Shown here piece after piece: positions 34,638 to 43,782 of a stretch of 51,044 nt of DNA. The notes beneath the pieces were generated by a model. The model was not told where the DNA came from, did no database searches, and was given only the letters and a program-made list of their open reading frames with translations. Location: positions 1 to 51,044 of the forward strand of contig CAZFLY010000015.1 in NCBI GenBank assembly GCA_964519995.1, written 5' to 3'. The stretch is from CAZFLY01 sp964519995 (GTDB lineage: Bacteria > Planctomycetota > Phycisphaerae > Sedimentisphaerales > Anaerobacaceae). The translations under genes and the position numbers were made by a program. How positions within the stretch are numbered: the first letter of the stretch is position 1; each line of letters begins with the position of its first letter.

Positions 34638-35678
34638 CTACGAATATAGCTGTTCACATGCTTTTTGATAAACTTCATCAACTGTTATGGTCTTGACGCT
34701 ATGTTTGGGGTCGGTGCTTTTTATCTTAAGGCCCCTGCCGTAAGGTTCGCGTGCTACCATACATTCATCTCTTCCGTAGGGAGCTATTCTCGCAGGATTC
34801 GACCAGCTATACATCATGACCAAAGGTGTGCCTAAAGCTGCGGCGATATGGCCGGGGCCGGTGTCATTACTCACCACAAGCTTTGCCGACCTGAGCAAAG
34901 CTACCAACTCAGCGAGAGAAGTGCGTCCAGCAAGGTTTATGATTCGGGTCTCAGCGAGACTTCTGAGTCGCTCAATAGTATCACTCTCAAATGCGCTTCC
35001 TGTTGCAATAATGGGAAGGTGAAACTGTGACGAAATCCTGTCGGCCAGTATCGCAAAACGATCCGTCGGCCAACGTTTGTTATGGTCCGTTGAACCGGGC
35101 ACAAAGACTATGTAATCGTCAGCTTCAATGCCATGACCTCTTAGCAACTCTGCAGCCGAGTCCTCAGCGTCAAGGTTCCGTGGCAGCACAAACTCAACCT
35201 GTAACTCCGAAGCTCCCATGGCCTGGACGATCTTGAGATAATGATCAACTACATGTATCCATTCGCTGCTCAGCGGTACTGTAGATGTGTAGAAAAGGAT
35301 CGCCAGTTCTCGCGCGTTTGCCATTCCGAATCTTTTCTTGCAGCCAGATAGCCAGCCTAAAGAAGCTGTTCTGAAAAGTCCCTGGAGGTCGATAACGGCA
35401 TCGAAGTGGGTTTTTCGCAATCGGCGAATCAGTGATATCAAGGCTCGGAAGGCACGTATGCTAAAATGAGCTTTTCCCAGAAGGACGCGATCGAAGATGA
35501 GTATTTCGTCGAGATGTGGATGGTCCTTCAGCAGCGGTGCGAATTCCGGCCTAATGAGCCAACTGATTTTCGCATCTGGAAAGTTCCGGCGTAACGCCGA
35601 AAGTGCCGGCAACGCCAGGACTATGTCACCCAGAGCGCTCGGCTTGATTATCAGGATATTCTTGAAATCCTCTGGCAT
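34638..35678 (-). CDS. glycosyltransferase family 9 (heptosyltransferase-like)
   Basis: A 346-residue GT-B enzyme. It starts KNILIIKPSALGDIVLALPAL, the signature of ADP-heptose:LPS heptosyltransferases, with DLQGLFRTASL, VVFVPGS..(H)NKRWP, and the donor-site VVSNDTGPGHIAAALGTPLV region near 270-290 (quoted by position). It transfers a sugar, likely heptose, to lipopolysaccharide core at the inner membrane face. The hldD fragment at the window start makes the precursor. A promoter lies directly before ATG 35678. No ribosome binding site is seen. Confidence 0.88.
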   Translation of the reverse strand: MPEDFKNILIIKPSALGDIVLALPALSALRRNFPDAKISWLIRPEFAPLLKDHPHLDEILIFDRVLLGKAHFSIRAFRALISLIRRLRKTHFDAVIDLQGLFRTASLGWLSGCKKRFGMANARELAILFYTSTVPLSSEWIHVVDHYLKIVQAMGASELQVEFVLPRNLDAEDSAAELLRGHGIEADDYIVFVPGSTDHNKRWPTDRFAILADRISSQFHLPIIATGSAFESDTIERLRSLAETRIINLAGRTSLAELVALLRSAKLVVSNDTGPGHIAAALGTPLVMMYSWSNPARIAPYGRDECMVAREPYGRGLKIKSTDPKHSVKTITVDEVYQKACEQLYS

Positions 35679-35687
35679 AAAGAAAAG

Positions 35688-35716
35688 ATTTTAAGCAAAA
35701 GCACAAAAGTAAGCAA
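35688..35716 (-). promoter_or_regulatory. promoter of the GT9 gene
   Basis: On the minus strand TTGCTT (35716-35711) and TAAAAT (35693-35688) are 17 bases apart. The -10 ends 9 bases before ATG 35678, so the leader is 0-3 bases. Confidence 0.5.
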
Positions 35717-35793
35717 TTGATAATTGATGGTCAGCAATCAAGTGATTATCATCAACAATGAGCCTAAAAATTATGGAAAGGAGCTTGTTTAGT

Positions 35794-36291
35794 ATGACCC
35801 GCAAAGGCAAATACATCTATGATTGGCCTCGGCCAATGGTTACAGTTGATGCTACTGTTTTCGCCATCATTAAAGGCAAAGCTAAATTGCTTCTGATTAA
35901 GCGTGGAAGAGAGCCGTTCAAGGGAAAATGGGCACTACCTGGTGGATTTGTGGAGATTGACGAGGAGCTTGAGGACGCTGTAGTCAGAGAGCTGGCTGAA
36001 GAAACAGGCCTGAAGAACGTCCGATTGGAGCAGATGCATACATTTGGTAGGTGCGGCAGAGATCCAAGAGGCAGGCAGATTACTATAGTATTTCTGGGTA
36101 TAGCTGCTGCAAAAGAGCAAACAAAGCTAAAGGCCGGCGACGATGCGGCGCATGCACGCTGGTTTAACATAGAAAGGCTGCCAAAAGATATGGCATTTGA
36201 CCACGATGAGGTATCTAAGTTCGCTATAAGAAAGCTAAAGCGCAAAAAGGTGTATCGATCGAATGTACAAGTGCGAGCTAAGACATATTAA
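35794..36291 (+). CDS. NUDIX hydrolase
   Basis: A 165-residue protein from ATG 35794, which has aaaggagc at good spacing; upstream in-frame ATGs at 35758 and 35773 are less likely. The complete Nudix box spans residues 51-73 (G-FVEID-E-ELEDAVV-RELAEETGL). The family cleaves nucleoside diphosphates linked to another moiety; members with this start (DWPRPMVTVDATVF) are often annotated as ADP-ribose or NrtR-like proteins, but here there is no C-terminal winged helix, so an enzyme role is more likely. Its 3' end overlaps the convergent GGCT-fusion gene by 14 bases. Confidence 0.9.
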   Translation: MTRKGKYIYDWPRPMVTVDATVFAIIKGKAKLLLIKRGREPFKGKWALPGGFVEIDEELEDAVVRELAEETGLKNVRLEQMHTFGRCGRDPRGRQITIVFLGIAAAKEQTKLKAGDDAAHARWFNIERLPKDMAFDHDEVSKFAIRKLKRKKVYRSNVQVRAKTY

Positions 36292-38212
36292 CTGATTTCC
36301 TCAGTTGATGGTTGAACATCCGCAGTTGTACATCAACGGCACCGAGGGCCCATTCGATATAGTGCAGTTTGTGAGCAGGCCTACGATGTCCTTCATTCAT
36401 TAATCCTTGCCGAACCGTATTGAGGAATCTGGTTATTGTATGCTGGCCAATCTCTGTCGGCTCAGTAGCCCATTGTTTTAGTTCTTCGTATTGATGGCGC
36501 AGTCTTGGGTTGCTGGCTAATTGTTCTGCCGTCAAGAAGTCACCGGGATTATATGCTAATTGCAGGCCCTTGAGGCAGAAAATCAAAGGCTCATAGTTAG
36601 CTCTTTTCTCAAGACGAATAAATTTGTATTGCTGGACATAAGTCATTGCCTGAGCCGGAGGCCTGTTTGCAATCTCGTCACCCCCAAGATACCAGTTGCG
36701 CTTACCCGTGCGTGCAAAAACCAGTTCTTCGCCCTGTCGATATTGAGTTATCTCATCATAGCCCATCCGCGAAACCCACATTCCACCAGTGCCCTTGTAC
36801 TCGGGACCACCTCCGAGCACCAGAAGACACTTAACAAAACCCAAAGGCAGAACCTTCTGTTTGCCAATCTGATTTTTGCGAAGCTGAAATGAAAGATGCA
36901 AGCTGTGCGGCTGGATGTCATAAAATTTGACTATTTCATGTATTAGTTGGTTAAGCAGCCAGGGATCTGCTGTTGCCGGCCGAGACAATTCTCCAGTAAT
37001 GTTGAGACGTCCCGGTGCAAGCTCAAGGAAACCAGAACGGCGCTGCTGATCGGTAGAACCGCTATGGTCGTCAATATATCCACCGACTTTCCAAGACAAA
37101 ACATCTAACTGAAAATCATGAAAATATTTAAAGCTGTCATATATGGGATCGGTTTTTTTTTGAATGCTTCTTTGCGGCTCAACTGCTGCAGGTCCCAGAT
37201 TGCTTAGCTCGAGCTCAAATCCAAGTGGTACCAGGCCAGGCTGCAAATTCGAGCGAATGCGTTCCAAGTGCGACTCTGCAACAGGAGCATGAAAAATACT
37301 CTTTGCCGCACGGACTGCGTACTTGATATATTCAATTAAATCATGCTTTTCGTAAGGCATTGTTAGCAGACAATCCTTGACGACCATGCCGACTGTCTCG
37401 CTATTCGCATTTACTATCTGAAGAGCCGCAAGTAAACTCACCGATCGTTTAAAATATCTCTCCGAAATACGCATGTGCTCCAGCTCAAAACGGTACCGTG
37501 ACCGAATTTGCTCTTCAAGCTGATTCAACAGTGTTTGCCTTATAACTAAAGCCAAATAGTTCTCGATGTGAGGTTTGGCCTTCGAATCATTATAAAGGTG
37601 TCTTATAGTAGGCCGAGGCCGGTCGAGTTCTCGCTCAATATAGTAATCACTAGGGCCATCAGCACGGTAATGACTCATAACAAGGTCACGTTCAGTTGTT
37701 CCGAGCAACTCCCGTTCTGCCTGACGTTCCAATTCAGCATCTGCTGTTCGGTCACCCGGCCGGGTACGTCTTTTGAGGAATTTTTCGATTTTCTTTCTTA
37801 GCCATAGTTCATGTATCAAATTTACATGAAATCTGTCACCGAAATGTTTCTGCATTGATTCGTGGCTTACCAGATATGCCTGAGCTTCGACGGGACCTTG
37901 TGCCGTGTTGACTCGCACCGTCTCTCTTATATAGCGTTTGCCCTCATACTTGTCGATTTCAGCCATTGCCTTGTCCGGTACGTCGTGGATGACGAATCCT
38001 TCGATTCTTGAGGATTGCGCGGGCACCGCATAATAGTAGACATTGTCCGGACTAACTCTTCGATGGTTCGGCAAAAATGCAGGCTCCGCAAACAACACCT
38101 TATCATTAACCTTTGAGGCTGTTTTAGTGAAGATCAAACCACTGACGGACTGGAAGACCCTACGGTCACGCAGCGAACCATAAATGAATAAGTTGAATTT
38201 TACCGGCGTCAT
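36278..38212 (-). CDS. GGCT-like domain fused to a putative amidoligase-like domain
   Basis: A 644-residue protein. Residues 1-120 are a gamma-glutamylcyclotransferase/AIG2-like domain, with YGSL at 11-14 and the probable catalytic E90 in DKYEGKRY. Residues 130-310 are helical and charged. From 326 the sequence LVPLGFELELSN (E333, E335), SGFLELAPG (E397) and SLHLSFQL (H439) resembles the metal-binding order of glutamine-synthetase-like COOH-NH2 ligases (amidoligases), which are known to associate with GGCT domains. The match is from motif spacing only. If right, one domain would form and the other break gamma-glutamyl-type amide bonds. It follows GT2 on the same strand with 40 bases between. 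Confidence 0.6.
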   Translation of the reverse strand: MTPVKFNLFIYGSLRDRRVFQSVSGLIFTKTASKVNDKVLFAEPAFLPNHRRVSPDNVYYYAVPAQSSRIEGFVIHDVPDKAMAEIDKYEGKRYIRETVRVNTAQGPVEAQAYLVSHESMQKHFGDRFHVNLIHELWLRKKIEKFLKRRTRPGDRTADAELERQAERELLGTTERDLVMSHYRADGPSDYYIERELDRPRPTIRHLYNDSKAKPHIENYLALVIRQTLLNQLEEQIRSRYRFELEHMRISERYFKRSVSLLAALQIVNANSETVGMVVKDCLLTMPYEKHDLIEYIKYAVRAAKSIFHAPVAESHLERIRSNLQPGLVPLGFELELSNLGPAAVEPQRSIQKKTDPIYDSFKYFHDFQLDVLSWKVGGYIDDHSGSTDQQRRSGFLELAPGRLNITGELSRPATADPWLLNQLIHEIVKFYDIQPHSLHLSFQLRKNQIGKQKVLPLGFVKCLLVLGGGPEYKGTGGMWVSRMGYDEITQYRQGEELVFARTGKRNWYLGGDEIANRPPAQAMTYVQQYKFIRLEKRANYEPLIFCLKGLQLAYNPGDFLTAEQLASNPRLRHQYEELKQWATEPTEIGQHTITRFLNTVRQGLMNEGHRRPAHKLHYIEWALGAVDVQLRMFNHQLRKSVNMS

Positions 38213-38252
38213 ATTTTTTCACGAGCCATCGGTTTTGCATTGTCTCTGGCAA

Positions 38253-38999
38253 TTAACTCTCGGAGAGAATCTTCCTCCGCAGTTTGAACAATTCGCGAAA
38301 AGCACGAAAAATCACACGAAATTTTGCTCCTGTTTGCTTACCAGCTACCCTCGGATAATGGTGCACACCTCTCTGAGCAACGCGATAGCCCTTCCGAATG
38401 GCCCGAGCCAGGATTTCAGCATCGATTAGAGCCCCGGTGCTTGACAATTTAATATTATCAAAAATTTCTCTTTTGTACAATTTGAAAGCACAATCTATGT
38501 CGCGAATTTTCATGCCAAATAACAGACACACCAGCTTTGTCCAGCACCATCCGTTAATCTTGCGTATAAGACTATCCCGGCGATTTGTCCGATAGCAACT
38601 GACAATATTATACTGTTCCATTAACGGTAATAACGGGGGCATTTCGCCTATATCAAACTGCCCGTCACCGTCTGTGTAGAAAACCAGTTCTTTACTCGCT
38701 GTCCTGAACCCGGATTGCAAGGCCGCACCATAACCGAGGTTGGTTAGATGATGTACGACTTTTATCTTGTCATTGGAGACCGCAAGCTCATCAGCAATTT
38801 TTCCTGTGCCGTCCGAACTGCCATCGTTGACGATGATTATCTCGAAGTCTGCGGTAAGATTTGAAAGAATTGTATTCGCCTGCCGGACTAAACGGACCAA
38901 GTTATCCTGCTCGTTGTAACAGGGGAAAAAAACGCTAATAGAAACTGGTGCCTCGACGCTCAAATCAGCCCCAATTGCCGACGAGTTTCGTCTGGTCAC
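38253..38999 (-). CDS. glycosyltransferase family 2
   Basis: A 248-residue GT-A enzyme similar to dolichol-/undecaprenyl-phosphate sugar transferases. It has VFFPCYNEQDNLVRLV, the nucleotide-binding IIIVNDGSSDGT, TDGDGQFD (DXD-like) and DIDCAFKLYKR. It lacks extra membrane helices beyond a short hydrophobic stretch. It begins with GTG 38999, with AAGGTGG inside the end of the previous gene as its ribosome binding site, so it is co-transcribed and possibly translationally coupled with the large membrane protein. It probably makes a lipid-linked sugar donor. Confidence 0.88.
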   Translation of the reverse strand: MTRRNSSAIGADLSVEAPVSISVFFPCYNEQDNLVRLVRQANTILSNLTADFEIIIVNDGSSDGTGKIADELAVSNDKIKVVHHLTNLGYGAALQSGFRTASKELVFYTDGDGQFDIGEMPPLLPLMEQYNIVSCYRTNRRDSLIRKINGWCWTKLVCLLFGMKIRDIDCAFKLYKREIFDNIKLSSTGALIDAEILARAIRKGYRVAQRGVHHYPRVAGKQTGAKFRVIFRAFRELFKLRRKILSES

Positions 39000-39002
39000 A
39001 GG

Positions 39003-41576
39003 TCACCACCTTTTTTCTTCAGATATTCTAAGTCGCTCATTCAGTAATTTTTTTCTTTCAGCAGCATAGAAGCTGACAAGTTCTCTATCTCTCTGGTCCT
39101 CAGCAACCTTTTGCAAATAGAGACACGCTAAGCGTGCAGCTTCGGACCTTAGACGGTAGCCATGTCGTTTAGCCCAATCACTTCGATTGTCTCTAAATTC
39201 GTCAAAATATCCCTTACAGAAGGCGGTAATATCAGGCTTCAACTCGGCGAATCTTGCCGCGACGAGTATTATTTCCAGCATAGGAGCAGGCGATGGATTG
39301 AGCCTAAAGGCCTTAATGGCAGAATCAAGCCCTTGTTTTTTCGCCTCCACTGTGCGTTCATATACCAGATAGTAGTGAGCAAGAATAAGGTTTCTGGAAA
39401 AATCGTCTGGATAGATTGTTTTTCCGCTTTTTATGCCTTCGAAAAGTTCTCTTCCCTGATCTGTATTGCAATCAACGAAAAGTCTCTGCTTATTATTCAT
39501 GAGGACAAGACGCTGGTTAGGATCATGTTCAAGAGATCTGACAAAAATACTATCGAACTGAGCTGCGGGCATTAAAGCAGTCCAGACGTTCCGATTGGAA
39601 AGCTCTTGGCTTATCGATTTGCCGATTTTGGCGTAATCCGATGCTGTTAAAATCTCATTCACGCCCTTTCTCATTACGCCCGCTTTCATTCTGGCACGCT
39701 GTACTATCTCATACCCAACCGAACCTGGCAGACCTCCGGTAATTACATACGTCCATACATCAAAAGCTTCACGATTGTAGGCGGCTTGCGCCCGACCATC
39801 CATGAATAGTTGAAGAGGTGTACGCCCAGTTTTCGGATCCGGCTGCTGCGCCCAGGCTATGAAGCCGCCCTCAGTCCAGTAGTTGAAGATTATACCTTTC
39901 AGTTTGTTATCTCGTATGAACTTGCCAGCGCAAAACGGCTTTGCATCTGAGGCTGTCATTCGCATAAAAACCGAGCAGAGCTTAGGGTCAGCAGGCCAAG
40001 CATCCAAATACACTCGCTTGATTTTGAGACCCCACCATGTACCGAAGAATGAGACTGCAGCGGCACCAGCGAGAATAAAAAATGTTCTTAGATTTTGCGG
40101 CATCGGTGAGACAAACAAGCGTTTGTTTTTACTGAGATTACGAGCTGCAGAGATAGAGCTCGCTATCTGATCGATGAATAACGCAATAAATGGGCAGGCT
40201 GCAATGGCTGCTACTGGAATAAATCGACGGGAGCGAATCGCCATATAGATTGTTAGCGCAGCGATGACCGTCAGTGGCAGATCAATTCTTGGTCGTTGAT
40301 ATTCTTCACCGTTTCCTGCACTACGCTTTTTGCGCTGAGCGAAGGACGAGGAAGTCACTATTTGAATAACAGCCCAAGTTGCAAGAGCAACCAATGCAAG
40401 GATGAACATTACAAGGAACGGTACGGCTGTTCCAACGGGATTATCCCATTCGAACGCTGGGTGCCATTCGTGGATGTCGCGCCAACGTTCAGCATGTTTA
40501 CTGGCACTGATGACAAAAGTATGAGTGAGATTGGTCAGGTGAAAAGGATTAAGCAAGACCATTGCGAAGAAAGCAACGATGCCAGCAGTAATAGTATGAT
40601 AAACGCCCTTCCAACCGATATTGACAAGCCTGTCTTTGGAGAAAATCAACATGATGTCCATGACAACCAACATAGCCAAAAACAGAAATGTAGGTAAAGT
40701 CGGTCCCCCTTTAGAAGCCACAAAATAAAAAAATGGCCAGGCGGATACATTGTATAGGATTGCAGTCCATCGCTTTGTGCAGTTAGTTAGCAAGTGCAAA
40801 CCGATGAATGGTATAAGCATTATGAATTCATATATGTATCCACCATGGACATTGCACCAGAAAACAGCCAACGGAACAATGAACCATATATATAGAATAT
40901 TACGGTATGTGGTTAGTACCAGGATAAACAGGAAAACTGCTACAAGCAAGTTCGAGAAACCTGCGGGCCGAACGTCAAAAAAGGACCTGCCAATGAACAT
41001 CGTAAAACATGCGAACACCGCCGACAGTGTCGGATGGACGCCTAAGACTCTACCCGTGTAGTAAACACAAATCACGGCCAATATGTAAATAGCAACCTTC
41101 CATAGAACGAGCGCATTGAAGTAAGGATTCTTTTCAGAACCGAGAGTTGTTGAAAGCCAGTAAAAAATCACATGGGTCAACCAGTTCTGATTGATCCAGC
41201 CGGTGGGATGCCATCGCTTAACCGTCTCGAGCCCGACCTTGTCTGTGATCCATTGCGCCCATTTTGGCCAGCGTTTGATTTCTTCCGGTGTGGGACCGGG
41301 CTTATGTGAATTCGCGCTGAATGGTTCAACGGTATCCACGCCGTGTTTAACAAAGTGCCTGCCACAAGCCATTGCTACCCAAGTGTCTCCGGCCGCGACC
41401 ATGTGTGTGCAGGCATGGAATGTAAATATTACCATGCCTACCCAGGCTAATATCATGGGCCAGCCAGACAAGGCATGTGTTCTGTTTGTACTTTTTATAT
41501 CATCAGGCGTGACCGAGTTGTCTGCTTGAGGGCTGATTAAGACTTTGTTCTTCTTTGTCCTTACGCGCTTAGCCAT
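39003..41576 (-). CDS. large planctomycete membrane protein, 857 aa
   Basis: A polytopic protein with about ten hydrophobic segments between residues 40 and 520, for example WPMILAWVGMVIFTFHA, ALVLWKVAIYILAVICVYY, and LLVAVFLFILVLTTY. Motifs AGDTWVAMACGRHFV and WINQNWLTHVIFY in the first external loop recall the acidic/aromatic loop of GT39/GT-C-like glycosyltransferases. The C-terminal ~300 residues are soluble, including FNYWTEGGFIAWA and PLQLFMDGRAQAAY. The neighbouring GT2 is suggestive: polyprenyl-phosphate-sugar donors made by it might be used here. Its start overlaps the end of the aminotransferase gene by 16 bases, with no separate ribosome binding site. Confidence 0.75.
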   Translation of the reverse strand: MAKRVRTKKNKVLISPQADNSVTPDDIKSTNRTHALSGWPMILAWVGMVIFTFHACTHMVAAGDTWVAMACGRHFVKHGVDTVEPFSANSHKPGPTPEEIKRWPKWAQWITDKVGLETVKRWHPTGWINQNWLTHVIFYWLSTTLGSEKNPYFNALVLWKVAIYILAVICVYYTGRVLGVHPTLSAVFACFTMFIGRSFFDVRPAGFSNLLVAVFLFILVLTTYRNILYIWFIVPLAVFWCNVHGGYIYEFIMLIPFIGLHLLTNCTKRWTAILYNVSAWPFFYFVASKGGPTLPTFLFLAMLVVMDIMLIFSKDRLVNIGWKGVYHTITAGIVAFFAMVLLNPFHLTNLTHTFVISASKHAERWRDIHEWHPAFEWDNPVGTAVPFLVMFILALVALATWAVIQIVTSSSFAQRKKRSAGNGEEYQRPRIDLPLTVIAALTIYMAIRSRRFIPVAAIAACPFIALFIDQIASSISAARNLSKNKRLFVSPMPQNLRTFFILAGAAAVSFFGTWWGLKIKRVYLDAWPADPKLCSVFMRMTASDAKPFCAGKFIRDNKLKGIIFNYWTEGGFIAWAQQPDPKTGRTPLQLFMDGRAQAAYNREAFDVWTYVITGGLPGSVGYEIVQRARMKAGVMRKGVNEILTASDYAKIGKSISQELSNRNVWTALMPAAQFDSIFVRSLEHDPNQRLVLMNNKQRLFVDCNTDQGRELFEGIKSGKTIYPDDFSRNLILAHYYLVYERTVEAKKQGLDSAIKAFRLNPSPAPMLEIILVAARFAELKPDITAFCKGYFDEFRDNRSDWAKRHGYRLRSEAARLACLYLQKVAEDQRDRELVSFYAAERKKLLNERLRISEEKRW

Positions 41577-42751
41577 TTTTCCAATCTGTCCAATCCTTTT
41601 GTTATCTGCTCGTGCGAGCAGGCAAAACTCAAACGTACGTTCTTATCACAACCAAACGGCAGGCCGGGAACAAGAGCGACATTGGCTTGTTCCAGCAGCG
41701 CCTTTGCAAAGTCCATGCTGCCATTTACTTGCGTACCATTAATATTTCGGCCATAGTGAGCTGAGACATCAGGGAAACAATAGAAAGCACCGGTCGGCTC
41801 GGGACATTCGATGCCGTCAATGCTGTTAAGACGCTCTGCCATATACTTACCTCGTCGTTCAAATTCCACCCTCATTTTCTCGATAGCCTCTTCGTCTGGT
41901 TCTTTTAAGGCAGTGATCGCAGAATATTGACCGAAAGTCACCGCGTTTGAAGTCATATGGGACTGCAGACGACCCATTGCCTTTATTACCTCAAGTGGAC
42001 CAGCCGTATATCCAAGTCGCCAGCCGGTCATAGAAAACGCCTTGCTGAGTCCGTTCAGAGTCAAAGTTCGATTATAGGCATCTTCGCTTAAAGAGGCAAA
42101 GCTGACAAATTTCGTGTCACCATAGATAAGCTTCTCATAGATTTCATCTGACATTACTATCACCTTTGTTCCTTCAAGAACCGTCGCAATGTCTTTTAGC
42201 TCATCCGGCGTATACGTAAAGCCACCCGGATTGTTGGGTGAGTTAATTAATACCATCGCTGTTTTATCGTTGATAGCATTCTTAAGCTGTGCAGGTGTCA
42301 TTTTATAACTGTTCTTCTTATTGGTCTGAACAATTTTAGCAGTTGCACCAGCTAACTTTATTGTTTCAGGATATGTCACCCAATATGGCACTGGTAGAAT
42401 TACCTCATCTCCTGGGTCGAGCACAGCTTGCATTGCCTCATAGACGGAGTGTTTACCGCCAATATTGACGATGATTTGGTCAGGTGTGTATTTGAGGCCA
42501 TTATCCTTCTGAAGTTTTTCAGCGATGGCGGTTCGCAGCTCTACTATGCCGGCTGCTGCGGTGTACTTTGTTTGGCCAGACTTGAGCGCTTTAATAGCTG
42601 CTTCCTTGATGTAATCAGGCGTATCAAAATCCGGCTCACCTGCACCAAAACCAACTACGTCCACGCCTTGGGCCTTTAATTCCTTAGCACGGGCTGTGAC
42701 CGCTATCGTTGCTGAAGGTGGCACACTTTGAGCTCTTTTACTAATTTTCAT
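41561..42751 (-). CDS. class I PLP-dependent aminotransferase (aspartate aminotransferase-like)
   Basis: A 396-residue fold type I aminotransferase. It has GAGEPDFDTPDYIKEA near the N-terminus, TKYTAAAG, NSPNNPGG, DEIYEKLIYG and the PLP lysine in LNGLSKAFSMTGWRLGY. The C-terminal Arg for the substrate carboxylate is in VRLSFACS. These signatures fit bacterial AspB-like enzymes converting aspartate and 2-oxoglutarate, though prephenate or other aromatic substrates are possible. It is the first gene of an operon with the large membrane protein, GT2 and the GGCT fusion. A promoter with palindrome is visible upstream, and AAAGGTGAAGG precedes ATG. Confidence 0.9.
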   Translation of the reverse strand: MKISKRAQSVPPSATIAVTARAKELKAQGVDVVGFGAGEPDFDTPDYIKEAAIKALKSGQTKYTAAAGIVELRTAIAEKLQKDNGLKYTPDQIIVNIGGKHSVYEAMQAVLDPGDEVILPVPYWVTYPETIKLAGATAKIVQTNKKNSYKMTPAQLKNAINDKTAMVLINSPNNPGGFTYTPDELKDIATVLEGTKVIVMSDEIYEKLIYGDTKFVSFASLSEDAYNRTLTLNGLSKAFSMTGWRLGYTAGPLEVIKAMGRLQSHMTSNAVTFGQYSAITALKEPDEEAIEKMRVEFERRGKYMAERLNSIDGIECPEPTGAFYCFPDVSAHYGRNINGTQVNGSMDFAKALLEQANVALVPGLPFGCDKNVRLSFACSHEQITKGLDRLEKWLSA

Positions 42752-42781
42752 CTAACCTTCACCTTTCTAAAACCGAGTTCT

Positions 42782-42829
42782 TTTAATAACAAACCGTATT
42801 ATTAAAGAAAAAAGGATAAAGCAGGTCAA
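42782..42829 (-). promoter_or_regulatory. aminotransferase promoter with operator-like palindrome
   Basis: On the minus strand TTGACC (42829-42824) and TTTAAT (42806-42801) have 17-base spacing. The -10 lies inside a perfect inverted repeat TTTAATAA/TTATTAAA (42782-42789 and 42799-42806), a plausible repressor site. Confidence 0.5.
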
Positions 42830-42891
42830 GACAATTAACCAGTTTGGCCTGCTGCAAACGAACAGATTAAACGACTGCTTGTGACTGCGCG

Positions 42892-42920
42892 TTGACAGTC
42901 AGTTTTACGACGGCTAATCT
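42892..42920 (+). promoter_or_regulatory. promoter abutting the 42927 lipoprotein start
   Basis: TTGACA (42892-42897), 17 bases, TAATCT (42915-42920). ATG 42927 is at the predicted transcription start, so the mRNA is probably leaderless. Confidence 0.6.
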
Positions 42921-42926
42921 ATCTGT

Positions 42927-43775
42927 ATGAGTGACGTTCTGAAAATTGCAGCTGTTAGCCTGTTCAGTTGCTACATGATAGGCTGTGGTGCCTCTGAACA
43001 AAATAAACCTATTTGGGAACAAGTAAAAATCAGAGATATAGCCCCTCCCCACAATAGTGAAAAAGCAGGCACCCAAGAACCGGAAATGATCGGCTTTGAT
43101 GTTTGCTTTTTTGAAGTGCCTGCAGAGAATATCAGTAATCTGGATAATGTCTGGCGGCTGTTGAATATCCAACCATTGCGATTCAGCAGCTATAAGGCAT
43201 TCGTCGCTAACTTGTTTGCGGTTCGTTTTGGTCAAATACAATCGTTGAATGCAGTCGAGAGTGCGTTGATAAATATCGGTAGTCAAAAAGTGTTGACGAT
43301 TTCGTTATTACTGCCTGACGGCCAATTAAACGATGTCACCATCAAAGGGTTGAACACTGAACAAGAAGTCCATTACACCGCAGCTGATGGTTCCACCGAA
43401 GAAGTAACTATTGGCCCAGGCATTTGCTCTTTTAGAATAAAGGCTGAGAAAATCCCCGGTTCAAGAGGCATCTGCAAGCTTTTTATTTATCCGGTGTTTA
43501 CGATGCCTATGGCAATCGAGCCACCTCAAATAACGGCTCGCACAAGAACGCATGAGTTTTTATTTACATCCGTAGCCTTTGGACTGAAGGTCGGCGCCGG
43601 CGATTTTGTGCTTCTGGGACCGCAAAAATATGTGGCCGATCAGTCAACCTTGTGCGGTCTGTTCCTCGGCAAGCCTGAAGGTAATATGTTCTTCGACCAG
43701 GCCAAGCGCAAACCGCCTGAACACAAACCAGCCTTCAGAGTTCTTTTGATAATCTGCACCAGAATAGGTGACTAA
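42927..43775 (+). CDS. putative lipoprotein, 282 aa
   Basis: An exported protein with a type II-like signal: hydrophobic VLKIAAVSLFSCYMIGC with the lipid-accepting Cys at about residue 20. The mature sequence is beta-rich and contains GFDVCFFEVPAENISNLDNV, VLTISLLLPDGQ, and FLFTSVAFGLKVGAGDFVLLG, reminiscent of secretin-associated or pilus/type II secretion accessory proteins that planctomycetes possess in many copies. I cannot assign a family with confidence. Its stop overlaps the region of the DUF362 start (GTG 43768; ATG 43783). Confidence 0.65.
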   Translation: MSDVLKIAAVSLFSCYMIGCGASEQNKPIWEQVKIRDIAPPHNSEKAGTQEPEMIGFDVCFFEVPAENISNLDNVWRLLNIQPLRFSSYKAFVANLFAVRFGQIQSLNAVESALINIGSQKVLTISLLLPDGQLNDVTIKGLNTEQEVHYTAADGSTEEVTIGPGICSFRIKAEKIPGSRGICKLFIYPVFTMPMAIEPPQITARTRTHEFLFTSVAFGLKVGAGDFVLLGPQKYVADQSTLCGLFLGKPEGNMFFDQAKRKPPEHKPAFRVLLIICTRIGD

Positions 43776-43782
43776 CTGTCTT

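Noticed and set aside
34064..34668. ORFs of 60-68 codons in the right island flank
   Set aside because: They overlap the CCTTCGACT and ATTCCGCA repeats and have no ribosome binding sites.
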